Source of the DNA: an uncultured Desulfobacterium sp.
GTDB taxonomy: Bacteria > Desulfobacterota > Desulfobacteria > Desulfobacterales > Desulfobacteraceae
DNA: 7,429 nt
NCBI GenBank assembly: GCA_937124525.1
Contig: CAKZLA010000381.1
Coordinates: 1-7,429 of the forward strand
Direction of reading: 5' to 3'
This document shows positions 6,271-7,429 of this stretch, piece by piece. The position numbers and the translations under genes are program-made. The notes beneath the pieces are model-generated. The model did not search any database and was not told the origin of the DNA. It saw nothing but the letters and a program-made list of their open reading frames with translations. The stretch's first letter is position 1; every line of letters begins with the position of its first letter.

Positions 6271-6278
6271 ATAAAGAG

Positions 6279-7429
6279 GTGAGCCTGCTTCAACAGATTC
6301 AAAACGGTGATGATCTTAAAACCTTTTCCAGGAAGGAACTGCCGATTCTGGCAGAAGAAATCAGGGAAAGAATTATTTCCGTGGTATCAAAAACCGGGGG
6401 GCATCTGGCCTCCAGCCTGGGGGCTGTTGAGCTGACCATGGCCATCCACTACGTGTTTGATCTACCCGTGGACAGCCTTATCTGGGATGTGGGACACCAG
6501 GCTTATGCCCATAAATTGCTCACTGGAAGGGACGAGCAATTTGATACGTTGAGGTCATACAAAGGGATTTCCGGATTCACCAAAATTACTGAAAATCCCT
6601 GTGATGCCTTTACTGTTGGACATGCCAGCACCTCCATTTCCGCCGGACTTGGCATTGCCAGTGCAAAGCATTTGAAACAGGATCAATCCAAAGTGATTTC
6701 CGTCATTGGGGATGGATCCCTCACCGCAGGCCTTGCCTATGAGGGATTGAACCAGGCCGGTGATTCAGAACGGGATCTCATTGTGATTCTCAATGACAAT
6801 GACATGTCCATCTCCCCCAATGTGGGGGCCATCTCCTCGTTTTTAAGCAGAAAATTGTCAGCCCACTCCCTCCAGAGCATGAGAAAAGAATTTGGCGTAT
6901 TTTTAAAATCATTGCCAGGGATTGGGGATGATGTTTATAAGCTTGCCAAACGATCCGAAGAGTCCTTTAAAACCTTTGTCACCCCGGGTATGCTGTTTGA
7001 AGCCTTTAATTTTGATTATTTTGGTCCCATTGACGGTCATCGATTAAATCATCTCATTGATATCCTGGAAAACATCAAAAAACACAATGAACCCGTGCTG
7101 CTCCATGTCATTACAACCAAGGGCAAAGGGTATCCCCCGGCGGAAAAAAACCCTGTGTACTACCATGGCGTGGGGGCTTTTGATGTTGAAACAGGTGACA
7201 GCCCACCCTCCCAAAAAAATCCACCCCAAAAAAATAAAATTCCCACCTACACCCAGGTGTTTGGTAACACCATGCTGGATCTTGCTGCCATGGATGACCG
7301 GGTGGTGGCCATCACCGCTGCCATGCCCGAAGGAACAGGACTGAAAGGTTTTTCAGAAAAATTCCCCCACCGTTTTTTTGATGTGGGTATTGCCGAACAG
7401 CATGCGGTCACCTTTGCTGCGGGTATGGC
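6279..7429 (+). CDS. dxs: 1-deoxy-D-xylulose-5-phosphate synthase, N-terminal 383 residues (runs off right edge)
   Basis: Dxs condenses pyruvate and glyceraldehyde 3-phosphate to 1-deoxyxylulose 5-phosphate using thiamine diphosphate. It is the first step of the MEP pathway to IPP and DMAPP and also feeds thiamine and pyridoxal synthesis. The 383 visible residues of an expected 620-640 are in one open frame from the GTG at 6279. Seen are [17 protein letters not shown] (38-54, with H42 of the active site), [23 protein letters not shown], the thiamine diphosphate motif GDGSLTAG (144-151) through [14 protein letters not shown] (171-184), YFGPIDGH (247-254), TTKGKGY (279-285), YHGVGAFD, and the start of the second domain with AAMPEGTGL and [13 protein letters not shown], where E373 is the catalytic glutamate. 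A Pro/Lys/Asn/Gln-rich linker (308-321) joins the two domains. The gene follows ispA in the same orientation, so substrate supply and prenyl chain synthesis are grouped. The C-terminal transketolase domain lies outside the window. Confidence 0.96.
   Translation, partial: MSLLQQIQNGDDLKTFSRKELPILAEEIRERIISVVSKTGGHLASSLGAVELTMAIHYVFDLPVDSLIWDVGHQAYAHKLLTGRDEQFDTLRSYKGISGFTKITENPCDAFTVGHASTSISAGLGIASAKHLKQDQSKVISVIGDGSLTAGLAYEGLNQAGDSERDLIVILNDNDMSISPNVGAISSFLSRKLSAHSLQSMRKEFGVFLKSLPGIGDDVYKLAKRSEESFKTFVTPGMLFEAFNFDYFGPIDGHRLNHLIDILENIKKHNEPVLLHVITTKGKGYPPAEKNPVYYHGVGAFDVETGDSPPSQKNPPQKNKIPTYTQVFGNTMLDLAAMDDRVVAITAAMPEGTGLKGFSEKFPHRFFDVGIAEQHAVTFAAGM

Noticed and set aside
6105..6278. Riboswitch (for example thiamine diphosphate) upstream of dxs
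   Set aside because: I looked for a THI-box-like CTGAGA and ACCCG-type pair and for a terminator-like hairpin, and found none; the predicted leader is also too short.
7057..7344. 95-residue plus-strand frame near the right end
   Set aside because: It is an alternative frame inside dxs, whose own frame carries unmistakable family motifs across the same bases.

Overview
The window reads as a bacterial chromosomal segment of housekeeping genes. It most resembles a Gram-negative sulfate reducer of the Desulfobacteraceae type (Desulfobacterota). That assignment is an inference from the compact xseA-xseB-ispA-dxs order, the E. coli-like ParE sequence, gene composition near 50% GC and AT-rich spacers; no ribosomal RNA or other marker is present to settle it.

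Layout. Minus strand, left part: the extreme left end (about 1-265) holds the 3' tail of one gene and the first 22 codons of another. They look unrelated to the rest of the window and resemble the rhomboid protease / endonuclease-exonuclease-phosphatase gene pair of Bacteroidota. They abut parE (227-1936), the ATPase/TOPRIM subunit of topoisomerase IV, which stops at 569 residues and lacks about its last 60-75 residues, including the conserved KGLGEMNP segment. An intrinsic terminator (about 1971-2037) separates parE from a BAX-inhibitor-1/YccA family membrane protein gene (2070-2777), which has its own candidate promoter. Middle: an AT-rich, apparently gene-free spacer of about 850 bp (2778-3624) carries a perfect 31-bp tandem duplication and several small inverted repeats. 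Plus strand, right part: xseA (3625-4986) and xseB (4964-5194) encode exonuclease VII and overlap; xseB overlaps ispA (5184-6104, prenyl diphosphate synthase). After a 174-bp gap with a candidate promoter and a cluster of TACC repeats comes dxs (from 6279, running off the right edge), the first enzyme of the MEP isoprenoid pathway.

How the genes work together. XseA and XseB form one nuclease and are probably translationally coupled. Dxs supplies the MEP pathway, whose products IPP and DMAPP are the substrates of the IspA-type synthase, so ispA and dxs form an isoprenoid unit downstream of the nuclease genes. ParE and the BI-1 protein are functionally unrelated neighbours.

No new defence, mobile or biosynthetic system is visible. 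The most important observation is the abrupt junction near 232-267, where parE is cut and fused out of frame to foreign-looking sequence. An assembly or cloning chimera is the simplest explanation; a real deletion or rearrangement is the alternative.
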